Shown: positions 21,290 through 32,895 of the stretch, in pieces
Numbering within the stretch: the stretch's first letter is position 1
Layout: every line of letters begins with the position of its first letter
Program-made: the position numbers and the translations under genes
The notes under the pieces: generated by a model
Database searches by the model: none
What the model saw: the letters and a program-made list of their open reading frames with translations, nothing else
What the model was told of the DNA's origin: nothing
From: Isoetes taiwanensis
Taxonomy: Eukaryota > Streptophyta > Lycopodiopsida > Isoetales > Isoetaceae
Reading direction: 5' to 3'
Assembly: GCA_021234155.1 (NCBI GenBank)
Contig: JAJEKV010000036.1
Location: 6,281,079 to 6,345,078 of the forward strand
DNA length: 64,000 nucleotides

Positions 21290-22610
21290 CAAACAGAATG
21301 GAAGTAAAACCAGAATATGAAGTAGAACCAGAATGCAAAATGGAATGCGTGTCTGTTGCAATTCCGGAAAAGAATTAGTGCCATGTGGCATTATAAGATT
21401 GGCAAAAGTGAACCTAACAAAACTTTGCGTATATAAGAATCTCCTTTTACAGGAGATTCCGGCGTGGAAGCCATGCCGACGTGCGTTAGCGCGGAGGCGT
21501 GGCTGACACGCTGGAATGTCCTGTAAAAAGGACATTCTTAAAACGTGAAGTTTGTGTTAGGGTTCATTCTGGGGCTCCTGCTATGGCTATGGCGCCCTGC
21601 TGGCGCCCTACTCCTGCTTCTGCGATGGCACCCTTCTCCTGCGATGGCTCCGGCGATGGCACCCTACTCCGGCTTTCTTTCTTTGCTTTCTTTTGAAGCT
21701 TTTTTTCTTCGCATCAGTTCTTCGGCCATGGCTGTGGCGCCATGAAGGCGATGGATCATTTCGTAGGTTAAGATGAGGCGTTGTAGCTTGATGTAGTTCG
21801 TTTCTAGTTCTTTTACATTGTTTTTTTGCTGTTATTTAGGTTAAAGATTGAATCAAGCATACTTCCCTGGCGATCTTCTGTCGCTTCTTTCTTTACCTAC
21901 AGTTGCTTCCTTTTCCCATATTTTCTTTTAGATTTAGCCCTGTTGCACATCTGGCCCCATGATCTTTAGTCGAAAATATATCTGGATTCCTTTATTTTCG
22001 TGTTTTAACTAGGATCTGGCAATATGAAAGATCTCTTGGCTTCTGATTCAGAGCGAAGCCATGTTTGCTATCGAAGGCCTTCAGCTCTTTGTGAAAATTT
22101 TCTGTAAGCTTTTCTTTTGCATTGTACTGTTTTAGTCTAACACGCTGTGGCGGACTATCAGTGTTATACTATGCCTTTCGATCTATGGAGGGCATAAAAT
22201 ATCTGCTATGAAGGAATCAAGAAGCAAAGCAAAGCCAGCGCAATGAAGCAGAGGTAGTAGATGATATGTACTCCTGTTTGAAGAAGGCCCACGGTTTTAA
22301 TCCTCTTTTCTGATCTAATGCTAGGCTATGATTCACTGGGGTTCAATTCCCCACCTAGTAAATAGAAATCTCTTGTAAATTAATCAAGAAACTAGAATGT
22401 AAAGCAGAATGCAAGTAATAGCATCAAGCTGCAAGTCTTTTAGAGTGCAAGTAAAGATCTCGAAATGCAGGTAAGATCCGAGAATGCAACTAAAAAATTG
22501 GAATGATATTCGAACTAGACATTCCTGAAAAGAATGTATGCCACGTGGCGATACCTTACTGGTGGATAAGGCAGAATGGACCCTAACCAAACTTTATGTT
22601 TTGTTGTTTC
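21290..22610. repeat. Diverged direct duplication (about 1.15 kb apart)
   Basis: A roughly 120-bp block at 21310-21435 (ATTCCGGAAAAGAATTAGTG, CCATGTGGC, CCTAACAAAACTTTG) is repeated at 22490-22605 (ATTCCTGAAAAGAATGTATG, CCACGTGGC, CCTAACCAAACTTTA). Both are followed by text containing GCTATGGCTATGG-like words. The second copy keeps a G-box core CCACGTGG. No open gene is seen between them; the frames around 21550-21740 are low-complexity Ala/Pro/Leu sequence. Confidence 0.5.
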
Positions 22611-22992
22611 TTTCTTAGATTTTGTGTAAGCTCTATGGCCATTGTCGGAGCTATGACTATGGTGATTGCCTTTAGTTAAAAAAAAAAAAGAGTTAAAAAT
22701 CTAGCCCTAATCGAGCACTGCTCTGTAGATTCATATTTCTTTGTTGTGCAACTCCGATTTTGGGGTTTCGGATCTACAGCACGGCTATGGCGGAATAGTT
22801 GAAGAACAGCAGAAGCCTCGTTCTAGAAGCTTGCTTAAGAGGGAAGTCCCTTTATTTGCAGCATATTTCCGGGCTTTCCACAGGGTTCTCCAAATTTCGT
22901 TTCTTGCAGAAACAGAAACAAGGTTTATCTTTTACCTCCCTTCCCGTGAGAGATATATTGTTATGTGCCTTTCCACTAGGTGGTTTCATAAT

Positions 22993-23522
22993 CTAGGTCA
23001 CAAAAAACGTTTTCATGGTTTTTATTTGAGCCCTTCGAAAACGTGAAAAAAACGCTTTCTTCCTGGGTTAGAATGAAAAATGTAAAAAAAAACATTGCCG
23101 AAACTTCATAACGGAAAAAAGATATGATATTTCATTTCATAGAAATTCTCATAGAGATCTGATACCTAGAAACTTTTGACTGATACATTGTGATAGAAAT
23201 TCTTGAGCACATTCCTTGCATTTCACGCCACCATGCATCATCTTGCAGTTAAGATTTTATGGATGCAAATGGCTTACTGGCTTACTATTACACCAAACCC
23301 GGCCAGAACTTCGTTCAGAACTCCATTGAGATCGTGGGTAATGAAGAAGGAAACCCTAACGAGCCAAAAACAGCTCTACAAAGTCGTCTATTTTTGTTGC
23401 CGGAATGTTGGCCGGAAAAGTTAGAGAAAAATATGCGTATTTTTTGCGTTTTTCTAAAGCTTGAGTTCCCCACATGCAGAAAACGTTTTCTTTTCCTAAT
23501 GTCAACGTTTTCTGTGACCTAG
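22993..23522. mobile_element. MITE with CTAGGTCACARAAAACGTT ends, 530 bp
   Basis: The left end (22993 onward) and the complement of the right end (up to 23522) share CTAGGTCACARAAAACGTT, and further ACGTTTTC words lie internally at both ends. Flanks are TTCATAAT (22985-22992) and CTCATAAT (23523-23530), a 7 of 8 match that fits an aged 8-bp target duplication of a hAT-type MITE. It encodes nothing. Confidence 0.7.
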
Positions 23523-23530
23523 CTCATAAT

Positions 23531-24715
23531 TGGTCATTGAGCTAGCGTACTCGGGACTATTAAAGGAACATTTACATGCCAATGTGATATGACATAAAAG
23601 CACAATGGCATAAAACCTGCCATCTACCAAGGCATCTTGTAAAACTTTTGTGCAAATGCTATCATTTTAGTCTATTTCCAAAAAAAAGAATGGGACGTAA
23701 AACTGTCATTTTTATTTTCTCCTACAGATTGTATAATCGCTATTAGTGTGTTTCAGAAGAAGTAACTTCATTGCTGGAGTCACTGTTCGCTGGTTTCCTG
23801 TGCATCCACATGGTTAGATTGTGCAAATTTGTTGTATGATGACACTTTTCCTCGAGGTCTACTTTGAGCTTCTCCTTGACTGACATATTTTTATTGAGAA
23901 TCATGTGGCTTCCTCTCCAAAGAATAATATGAAAGCACTTAGCAATCTTGAGGGGCATCCAGTGTTCTGCTGCATTCTGTTTGAAGAAAGCATATAATAA
24001 TTTAATGAAGTCTCAAGCCCATGAATCTCTGGTTGAGCATCATATCCAAATTACTTGCCATTTGTCACTCTCTTCATAGCCAAATTACTTGCGATTTATC
24101 ATAGTCTCTTTTCTTTTATCATAACAGAAACAAAAAACTTCATTTTCAGTTCTGGTGAAGCCTGTTTTCTTCACTTATCTGCTAGCCTGAGCAAAATGAA
24201 AGGAATGATGGTATTTCGAGTCTTTTCTTTTTTTCCCAAGCTACACTGATGATAGGGAAATTGGCATACAATATTTTTTGGCCTTCAATGCCACAGTCAA
24301 CAGATTTATGTCTATATATTTCTCTTTCTACCGGTTACTACAGAAGGACATTGTTAACCAGACGTTTAGGCTGCACAAGGGACATTGAAAACATAGTACC
24401 CGCTGTATACAATTTCCACAAATGTGACTACTTCAAGAGTAGGCCCGGGACAACTAGCAAGTCCTTATTGATTCAGTGCGACAAACAGTCAATGTAACAG
24501 CTAAGAGACCTTGTGCTATTACCATAACAGCTTTTTGTACATAGACAAAACAGTGCCTTCCTTTTACATCATGGCTTCTTGAAGGTAGTTGCAGGCCAAT
24601 ACACCATAGAGTTGCAACATAATAATGCCACCTTTAGATGGGAAGCCTACTCTAAGCAATAATTCATAGTGCAAAACCTCAAGAGTATGGAGCAAACAGG
24701 GAGTAGCTCGCCAAC
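23531..24715. other. No gene seen; 3' flank of the EngB gene
   Basis: AT-rich sequence with short chance frames only. The part near 24700 probably includes the 3' UTR of the minus-strand EngB gene; no clear plant polyadenylation signal is singled out. Confidence 0.5.
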
Positions 24716-26185
24716 CTACTTACGCCAGAATTGTCGCAGCTGTGCCATATGTACTAAAAGCTCATCTCTTCCTTGCAAAGACACGCAACTAGTACATACC
24801 CAGGGAGGAACCTCACTGAAAGACTCTTTCAGTCTTTCAAGGAAGTTGTTGACATTTTCTTCTGCTCTCTTACCGCCATTCTTCTTCTTTTTCCTCTTAT
24901 CGCATTTAGTAAAGACTAATGTTATTGGGATCTGTTTATCAAAATCAAATGCATTAAGCCACTAAGAGATAGGGCACCATAATCTGCATTTGTAATGCTC
25001 CCATATACCTCATTTTTCCCAAGCCAGTTGGCGCAATCAAAATCAATCTGTTGAGCTGGTATACTTGCATCAACTAGAAGCATCACAGACAGTAAAGTCT
25101 TCCGATTCAAAAAATAGTCTTTTGTGAAAGCATTCCAATCAGTTCGGACGGAAATAGGAGCTTTGGCATAGCTGCATAGGAAAAAGTAGTTCTAGTACTG
25201 AGAAACTCATAGAACTAGTTGTGAATTTCTAAACTTGGCACTTAGAATAGACAAAGAGAATTATGTTTACTTGAGACCAGAGTGACCAGGAGACACAGTT
25301 CCCTTCTCTAATTACAGGCATGTCTGTCTATTTATGCCATGGATAATGGCACTATCTTAAAGATAAACATGAAATAAAAGCAAAAGTCTGTTGACGATTC
25401 AAAACTTTTACACTTACTAGATTTGTAATCAGAATACTTACCCATAGCCTGGAAGGTCTACAAGGTACCAAGATTTGTTGATCAAAAAGTGGTTTATTAA
25501 TTGGGTTTTACCTGCAAAAAACAAACATATGAGGATATTTCCTAAATCGTGATTTCAATGACAATTTGGACTACGTACCAGGCTTCTTAGACGTCTGCGC
25601 AATGTCTTTCCTGCGAACCAGAGCATTGATGAGAGATGATTTGCCCACATTTGATCTTCCAACCACGGCAAACTCCGGAAGGCCATCCTTAGGGCATTCA
25701 TGAACATTAGGGCTGCTTTTAATAAACTCTGCCTGCTTTACTTGTATGTTCCGAATATTAGAACCCACAAAAATATTGGAACCAGGCAGTCTTCTCAGCT
25801 TCTGGCTTTCATTTCCCTCCAAAACAAAAGCATCTTCAGGTGGCTCTTCGAATGCCTCTGTTGGCTCTATTTCTTTTTCCACTTCCAATATAGGCGGTTC
25901 GTCTAGTATAGTAAGCTCAAAGGGCTCCACAACTGGCTCTGAAATCCCTAACTTCGCACTTGGAAATCGAATCTGGGAAATAGAAATTACTGACCTGTTT
26001 GTTCTGAGGAACGCCAGTCTCGTATTCTGATAAACCCTAAACCCTACATCTCTGTAACTGGAAGAAGAGGACGATTGGCACGAATGCTGCGAAGGAGTGA
26101 AAGCTGGGGAGATAAGAAAGGGAATTGATTGGCAACTACAGATGCTGAGACGTTGCCGAAATGCTATTCTTCCCACCATATCCAT
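24716..26185 (-). CDS. EngB: Organellar EngB/YihA-type GTP-binding protein
   Basis: Four exons join in frame on the minus strand: 26185-25579, 25511-25442, 25171-25009 and 24931-24716, all with GT-AG introns, giving 351 residues. The start [16 protein letters not shown] opens a Ser/Arg-rich, acid-poor leader that looks like an organellar transit peptide, followed by an acidic linker. The GTPase domain has G1 GRSNVGKSS, a conserved T before the Q in KKPGKTQ (G2 area), G3 DLPGYG, G4 TKCDK and a Ser in the G5 area (TSCVS), plus the family block [20 protein letters not shown]. It ends [12 protein letters not shown]. Bacterial EngB (YsxC) is needed for large ribosomal subunit assembly; plant homologues are plastid or mitochondrial. 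The Arabidopsis relative EMB2001 is the closest type I recall. All motifs are intact, so the gene is probably functional. The linker is longer than in bacterial proteins. Confidence 0.92.
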
Positions 26186-28740
26186 AACTGTAATGTGGAT
26201 GCATCAAATGCGAAACGTTGGTAGCCTAATTTTGTTAAAAAAGGATAAGCAATGAAAGATTTAGTGGGAATGCTAGAATATCAGTTGTGGAGGCCCCTTT
26301 GTAGTGGCCTTCATTATCATGGCTTGGCTTCATCTAAGGCAAAACATCGAGCAAGGTCAGGGACCAGTTAACTATTGAAGTATGGAATTGATCATTTAAA
26401 AACTACTATTTGTGAAGTTGAAACACGCCCAAGCTCTTACACGTAAGCAACTACCACGAGGATAGTTACCTACTTGGAAAAGATAGATAGATAGTAGTTT
26501 TAATGTCACGCCACTAGGCAGCATCCAACTGGAAAAGAAGAGGGGACACTTGAACCCAGCAATAATCCAATGGAAAGACATAAGTAGGTATATCTCGTAT
26601 TGCAATGTATGAAATTGATAAATACTCTAAGCTTATATGTTAGATTCTACTCAAAGAAGGATGTTGGCTACTCAGGTTTGGGTCTTTCCTAAAGACAGGA
26701 AGTGTTAATGACAAGGTTGGCTAGTTATATGCAAAAGGCTAGGGTTCTACATCCGTGCGCCCGAGGTAAGACCTTGGGCTTCGAGACCATGGTGCTCACA
26801 ACAGAGCCCATAATACTGCCCCAATAGGCCTAGAGTCCCATATAGCCTAAGAGCTCCCAAGGGAATTTGCTAGATGGTCCAATTTGAACATGGTCTCATG
26901 TATCCCCTTTAAGGACTGGACACTCTCGGTAATACCTAAACAAGTGTATCGAGATGGATCCCTTTGGTGAGTTGGAATCATAAATAAATGGCATTCAAGT
27001 AGAATTAGGCTACGGGAAGTTCAGCTTCACCAAGTCATAGCCAAGGTCCTCATACTTCTAAGACCAGCTTATTTGTAAATTTTTAAGTACATGCTTTGGT
27101 CCTCCACGTGAGATATTCAGATCATAGGTGGGCTTGGCTTAAGAGCCGAATAGGGTTCAAAGCGTCTAGACTAAGAGCATGCTGCTCAAATGCATCTACT
27201 ATCTTAGGCCAAGAATTCTCAATGCATGCATGATGAATCAAGAACAACACCGCAGGCATCCAAATACAAGAAAGAAACATAGCCCAGAACTTAGACTCGT
27301 GAAAGAACCATAAAACAATATAAGACATGACTTATAGACATAGAATAGGAACCATCTATCCTTAAGCTATGAAATTTCACCAGATGAAGGGAGGTATATA
27401 CATAGTAAAGTGCGCAAAGTTTCAGGGATATGCAAGCTACCAGCTATAAATGCTTCCTTTCAAGGTGGCGCTCAAGAAGGATAATAAGAACCGTAAAAGT
27501 TAACTTTAATCACGACTTACACACCCCGTACAAACTATTCATATAACTATGCCAACACGTATAAAGTTGATAAATGGCTATACTGAGGTCTGGTGTCCCC
27601 TCTAATAGGTTGATGTTGGGTCTCTGTATACCCTTGTAGACAACGTCCTCGGCTCATGAAAACTAGTTAACGGCTAATGATTAACTAAGCGATCGACGTT
27701 CATCCAACGAAAATACAAACAGATTGACTTATCATCCCCACAAATACTTATAATTTATTCATTTAAGTATGAAGTTTAATCATTAGAGGAAACACAAGCT
27801 ATCTAAATCGAAGATCTTTCTCGGCCTCATAAGTTGGAAAATCCTTCTTCATGTTCAGTTTTTTCTCTCAAATCGCTTCTTCTTCACTTGCGTGTCCGCA
27901 CTTGATTAAGTACTCTTTGAACGTGATCCTTCATGTTGCTGACACTTTGCAAGTTAGTAACACCTTCTCAGGCTCGAGGAGGGAGCCATTCCATCCTTGA
28001 GCTCAAGGAGATTGTGATCCTGCAAAAGAATTTTTCCATTAGAGACAAAGTTTTTAAGCAAGTTAACGTGAGAACTACCATGGCATGTCAAGTGGCTTGG
28101 GAGCTCTAGTTCATATGCTGATTTTCAATCTTCCTTTGACTATCCTAAACGGTCCTACCCATCTGGGTGAAAGCTTCTTTGCACTTCCAGTCTTGGAAAA
28201 TTTTCTGCTTTACTACAATTGTGAGCCATACTATCTAGGCTATGTGTTGTATTGTAGTTTGGTTTATGCCTTATTTAATTCGTTGCAAACTTTCTGCAGC
28301 AGCCACTGCATTCGTTTTATCTACTATATCTGAGATCATATTATGTGTTGTGTTCTCATGGCCAATTTGGTCTCCATGGACGTTAAAAGCTCGATCTATG
28401 TAGCTATCTTATTTTCATTCATAGACATCCAATTTCATGGTTGTATACTGATTGTATCATTGACCTTCATCCTATGATTTGAGAATCATAGGGTGACGTG
28501 AAAAATGAGGTTTGACCCCATCTTGTTTTTGCATGAAGGGTCATGCTTGCTCTATAGGGAATATTGATTGGCGTATTCTAGGGAGTAATGGTCAGGATGT
28601 AGCAATAACAATAACCTGTCATGACCCAATGGGGCATTGCCAAAATTCTATTAGTAAACAATTGTATTCTATATTGCATATAGTTTCTTATGTCCCAAAA
28701 TAAGTTAAGACAAGTTAACACACGCAATACACAACAAGCA
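26186..28740. other. Intergenic, no gene seen
   Basis: The 5' side of EngB, which must include its promoter, although no distinct TATA box is identified. The remaining 2.3 kb contains only short frames and no recognised transposon ends. Confidence 0.6.
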
Positions 28741-28744
28741 CGAG

Positions 28745-29093
28745 AAAAATGAAATGAAATAAAATGTTGTATTTATTACATCTGGAGAACACCAGGTCTA
28801 TGAGACAATTGGTATACACATTCAACATTGTAAAAAATGTCTTCAAATGCATCTTCTGACAAAAATACATTAGACCCTTTTCGACTCTCGTCAGTTATAA
28901 CATTACAGTACTTATCATGTAATAATTGTTATCTCTGAGTAAATAATTCCCTTAGATATTTTCCAATGTGATGTCCAGACAAGTAAAAAAAATCCAATAA
29001 CGCATATGAGGGACATCTTATGAAGGCATGTAATTCATCTTCAACTTCCTGCATACTGCACATGCAAAACTTCAACTCATGGAGAATATTACT
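28745..29093 (-). mobile_element. LINE copy A, 3' fragment
   Basis: On the minus strand it carries the CCHC-like zinc-finger end of the LINE ORF2 (CSMQEVEDELHAFIRCPSY), then the stop region and the 3' UTR with the family end ATTTCATTTCATTTT. The 5' truncation point at about 29093 abuts the GA microsatellite that forms the tail of copy B. Confidence 0.85.
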
Positions 29094-29096
29094 CAT

Positions 29097-29129
<33 letters not shown>

Positions 29130-29180
29130 AGGGAGGGAGGGAGGGAGGGAGGGAGGGGGAGGGAGGGAGGGAGGGAGGGA
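29094..29180. repeat. (GA)n(GGGA)n microsatellite, 3' tail of LINE copy B
   Basis: GA dinucleotides (about 29095-29122) pass into GGGA repeats up to about 29178, directly followed by GATGAAATGAAAC, the complement of the LINE 3' end. Confidence 0.95.
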
Positions 29181-29940
29181 GATGAAATGAAACAAAATTT
29201 GATTATTACATCTGTGAGACCGTCAGGTCTATAAGACGTTGAACTTGTACATTCAACATTGTAAAACAAATCATCTAATGTATCATCTGATAGTAATGCA
29301 TTAGTCTCTTCTACCTCTAACTCATCTACTTTTAAGGTTCTTAAAACATCATCCCTACACTCTAAAATTTCAATGATACATCTCCCAATACGTGATCCTG
29401 GAAAATCAAAGAAAGCCATCAACGTGTCAGCACATACATCATCATTCTTTCGAATATCTCTGTAAACATGGCAATGTAGAAGTACATTTTCCTCATCTTC
29501 AAGTGTCCCTGCCTCGCATATCTTACACAATATAAGCTCGTGAGAAATGTCATTCCACCTACCTACTTCAACACCAAGCTTATGTGAGCTCAGTCTCATC
29601 CTGCATATGGCATGCCTATGCTTTGTGGAAATCCCCCTTGCCAAATACTTTGCCTTCTGCAATGTAGGATTAATATAGGTCCTATAGAACTCATGAATAT
29701 TCATCCTCCATCGTGCCATCCACTGACTGGCTTCAGCAAACCAGCCCTTAACCTATGTCTCCTCCAAAGTAAGCATGGTAAACGTTCTTCAGGCATAATA
29801 TACAATACCTTATAGACATAATTAAGGAGTCTGCAAAGGCCTCTGCCTCCAGTGTGAGGATCCCGATTCCGCTAACATCATATCATAGGGAGTTTGCAAG
29901 TTCGGACCGAAATAATTTCTTTTGAAAGGGCACAACTAAT
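29181..29940 (-). mobile_element. LINE copy B, 5'-truncated
   Basis: Minus-strand similarity to copies C and D covers the 3' part of ORF2. The frame 29719-29093 reads NIHEFYRTYINPTLQKAKYL, then LGVEVGRWNDISHELILCKI and a zinc-finger C-x2-C...H-x-C arrangement. Broken homology continues upstream (QKKLFRSEL, then TPYDMMLAE) to about 29940 and perhaps to 30080. The 3' UTR ends in GATGAAATG against the GA/GGGA tract. Confidence 0.8.
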
Positions 29941-30610
29941 CCTACAAGTCTCTCGAAGTTGGCCCTTTTCATTCTGTAAAATTGATGCCACATATATGAT
30001 GGCAGACAATTCCATGTATGATTATCTATATTATCCCACTATGTTCTTTGCTTTGGAGCAATTTAAAATCTTCTAGGTAGTCTTCTAACTCGACGAGCCG
30101 GCTAACATCAAGGCTGAAGAAGCACAGAAGAATGTACCATTATTATCTTGCCAATCATCGCCATCGGACACATTCACGGGATCTTCAAGCTCATTGAGCT
30201 CAATAAACTGTAAACAGAATCTTTGGAAGGCAAATCTGAGTGTTAGAGCTCGCAAGAGCATGGCAATCATGTCTAGAATGAGTGGATCTATGATAGAACA
30301 TCCGGAAATGCAATCCTAAGCAAGAATCATGGCAATCGAAATATCCCACAAAGCCTACCTACCAGCAACAACAGGAAAAGAAATATCCCACATTTTGGAG
30401 GTCGATTCAAATTCGAACGAGAATACCCCACAAAAATCTACCCTACCGAAGAGCCTCCACGACTTTGTTCTTTGGTGAGCAGCCAATTTTCGAGGCCTAG
30501 TCGACGTCCTTAGGCCTCGAGAGACAATTGTCTCTCCTCTCCTCCCAAAAAAATACGTACATTTTTGGGAGGAGTCGTATAGGACAAGAGATTTGTATTT
30601 TTGACGAGCA

Positions 30611-30792
<182 letters not shown>

Positions 30793-30848
30793 AATGAAAT
30801 GATATGTTGTATTTATTATGTCTGTAGACCACCAGGCCTATGAGACGA

Positions 30849-32249
30849 TCAATGTACACACTCAACGTTATAAAAGATATCCTCTAATGCATCTTCTGAC
30901 AAGAATGCATTAGACTCTTCCCATCTCTCATCGTTTATAACACTACAATCTTCCATACTCAGTAACTGTTCTCTCTGTGTCAATATTTCCTTCAAGTATT
31001 TTCCATTATGCTGTCCAGGCACATCAAAGAATTCCAGCAAAGAGTTTGAATGGATCCTATACTTATCTCGAATTCATGAATATGACGGACACTTTACGAT
31101 GACATGTAGTTCATCCTCAACTTCTTCCATACTGCATACTTTGCAAAATCTCAATTCATGGGGAATGTTACTCCAACGTCCTACTTCGACCCCAAGCCTA
31201 TGGGAGCTAAGCCGCATCCTGCTTATCATCTGTCTGGCACCAAAAGACACACCTTCCTTGAGGTACTTGGCCTCTTGGAGAGTGGGATTTATATATTGTC
31301 TGTAAAAATGTTTTTTCGTCTCCGGAACTCTCCAATTTCTTCTAATGAGGTGCTCATGCACCCACCCTCTTATATTGTCCTTATTCTCTCGTATACCATG
31401 AATGTTCATTCCCCATTTCTTCACCCATTCCATAATATCTGAGTACCATCCCTTATCTCTTGTTTCTTCTAATGCTAGTTTTGGTAGGCTATCTTTTGGC
31501 ATATCAAATAGAAACTTAGAAAGATATGTAAGCATTTTGCATAAGGCTTCAACCTCTAGTGGCATCATGCCACACTCTACAAGCAGCATGTCATATGGAG
31601 TTTGAGCTTTAGTACCCAATTCTGTTATCAAGAACTTCTTCTGCACTTTCGCAACCTTTTTCCAGGATTCTACGGATAATCCCGGGCCCCATACTTCACA
31701 CCCATAGAGCAAAACTGTTTGGACCAGCACACGATACAATGTACGCTTTAGACCAAAGTTCCATATTTCTGCTTTTCCACTTTTACGCTGCATACTATAT
31801 AATGCTTTCAGGCCTCCATTTACTCTATGCTCAACAGCAGAGTTCCAGCTATACCCCTTGTCCACCTGTATCCCTAAATATTTATATGAGATGACAATTT
31901 CCACAGGTTCTCCTTGATAGAGGAATTTAAGATGGTCTACTTTATTTGTCCCAAATACCATCATCTTAGTCTTTGACATATTTACCCTCATACTTTTCTG
32001 TTCACAGAAATGTGCCAGCGCATCTAAGTGCTTCTGCATGCCTTCAACTGAGTGGGAAAGAAGAACAACATCATCAGCACATAAGAGCAACAAAACCATG
32101 TATCTAGACAATGGGGTCCCCTCCCCGCCATACTCCGACACCCAAGCCTGTAGTTGGTCTATGAATAGGCCAAATAGTGTGGACGACAATGGGCACCCTT
32201 GCTTCACTCCAATATTGCTTTCTACCACATCTGCGCATTGCTCAATGTA
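30849..32249 (-). pseudogene. LINE C ORF2, C-terminal part: rest of RT and zinc finger
   Basis: After the Copia element the LINE frame resumes with IGVKQGCPLSSTLFGLFIDQ and the catalytic block LLCADDVVLLS (Cys-Ala-Asp-Asp in place of the usual Tyr-Ala-Asp-Asp). Next come the thumb-like SYKYLGIQVDKG, TVLLYGCEVWGPG, a domain ending LSSHRLGVEVGRW, and the zinc finger C-x2-C-x9-H-x5-C (FCKVCSMEEVEDELHVIVKC). The open frame 32228-31074 is long (384 residues), so this part has decayed little. A frameshift near 31060 precedes the last 60 residues (31040-30849, ending FYNVECVH). Confidence 0.9.
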
Positions 32250-32254
32250 AGGGG
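32250..32254. repeat. Copia TSD, left copy (AGGGG)
   Basis: AGGGG directly precedes the 5' LTR and is repeated at 37803-37807 after the 3' LTR, marking the 5-bp target duplication inside LINE copy C. Confidence 0.9.
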
Positions 32255-32865
32255 TGTTGAATATTGTTGTGTCAGATGGTATAAATCCTAAGGGATGTCT
32301 TGATCAAAAGATGTTAGCCTAAGGTGTACAAAGTTCAAAGGAACGCAATGGTTAAGGGGGAATTTAATTTGTGGTTAAGGTTCAATGGTTGCCGAGTATG
32401 CGAATAATTGCAATTTTGCATGTGGGATAATAGAGGTCGAAGAGATAAGCTCGTTGAAGCTATTATGCTTGTGGGATAATCAGACGAACACGTCTTTCTA
32501 TCTCTGGCTGCAAATACTCTGCCGGAACCGTCGGTAAGAGCAGATAAAAACAAGAAGAAAGGATCGAAAGGGTGACTTGTGCATACGATTGTGTTGTTAA
32601 ACTGAAGTGTCTCTCTCTAAATTGCTACAGTAGATCGGAACCTTGCTACAGTATATTGATGTATTATTGACGAAGCCTTGTGCTAATGGTGCTCTAGGAA
32701 AAACAAGGATAAGTGACCACTATTTGGCTCCTTGTTCTTTCCTTAGGTTGAAAGTTAAGATTGTTTGGTTTGTTGCACTCTAGAAATCATTGAATGAATT
32801 TGTCTATAACTTGTTTGCAAGGAGATAAATGAGTTGAAAAGTTAAAACTCTAGTAGATTCTATCA
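32255..32865 (+). repeat. Copia 5' LTR
   Basis: 611 bp, TGTTGAATATTG to TAGATTCTATCA. It differs from the 3' LTR by a modest number of substitutions and small indels, the clearest in the 32500-32560 segment. Confidence 0.95.
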
Positions 32866-32878
32866 TTGGTATCAGAGC
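32866..32878 (+). promoter_or_regulatory. Primer-binding site (initiator Met-tRNA type)
   Basis: TTGGTATCAGAGC starts right after the LTR end; TGGTATCAGAGC is the standard Met-tRNA complementary primer site of plant Copia elements. Confidence 0.9.
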
Positions 32879-32895
32879 GCAGGTTGTCATTAAAG

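Noticed and set aside
23743-23958. Extra 3' exon of the EngB gene
   Set aside because: The EngB frame ends properly after the usual C-terminal residues at 24716, and this frame does not resemble the family.
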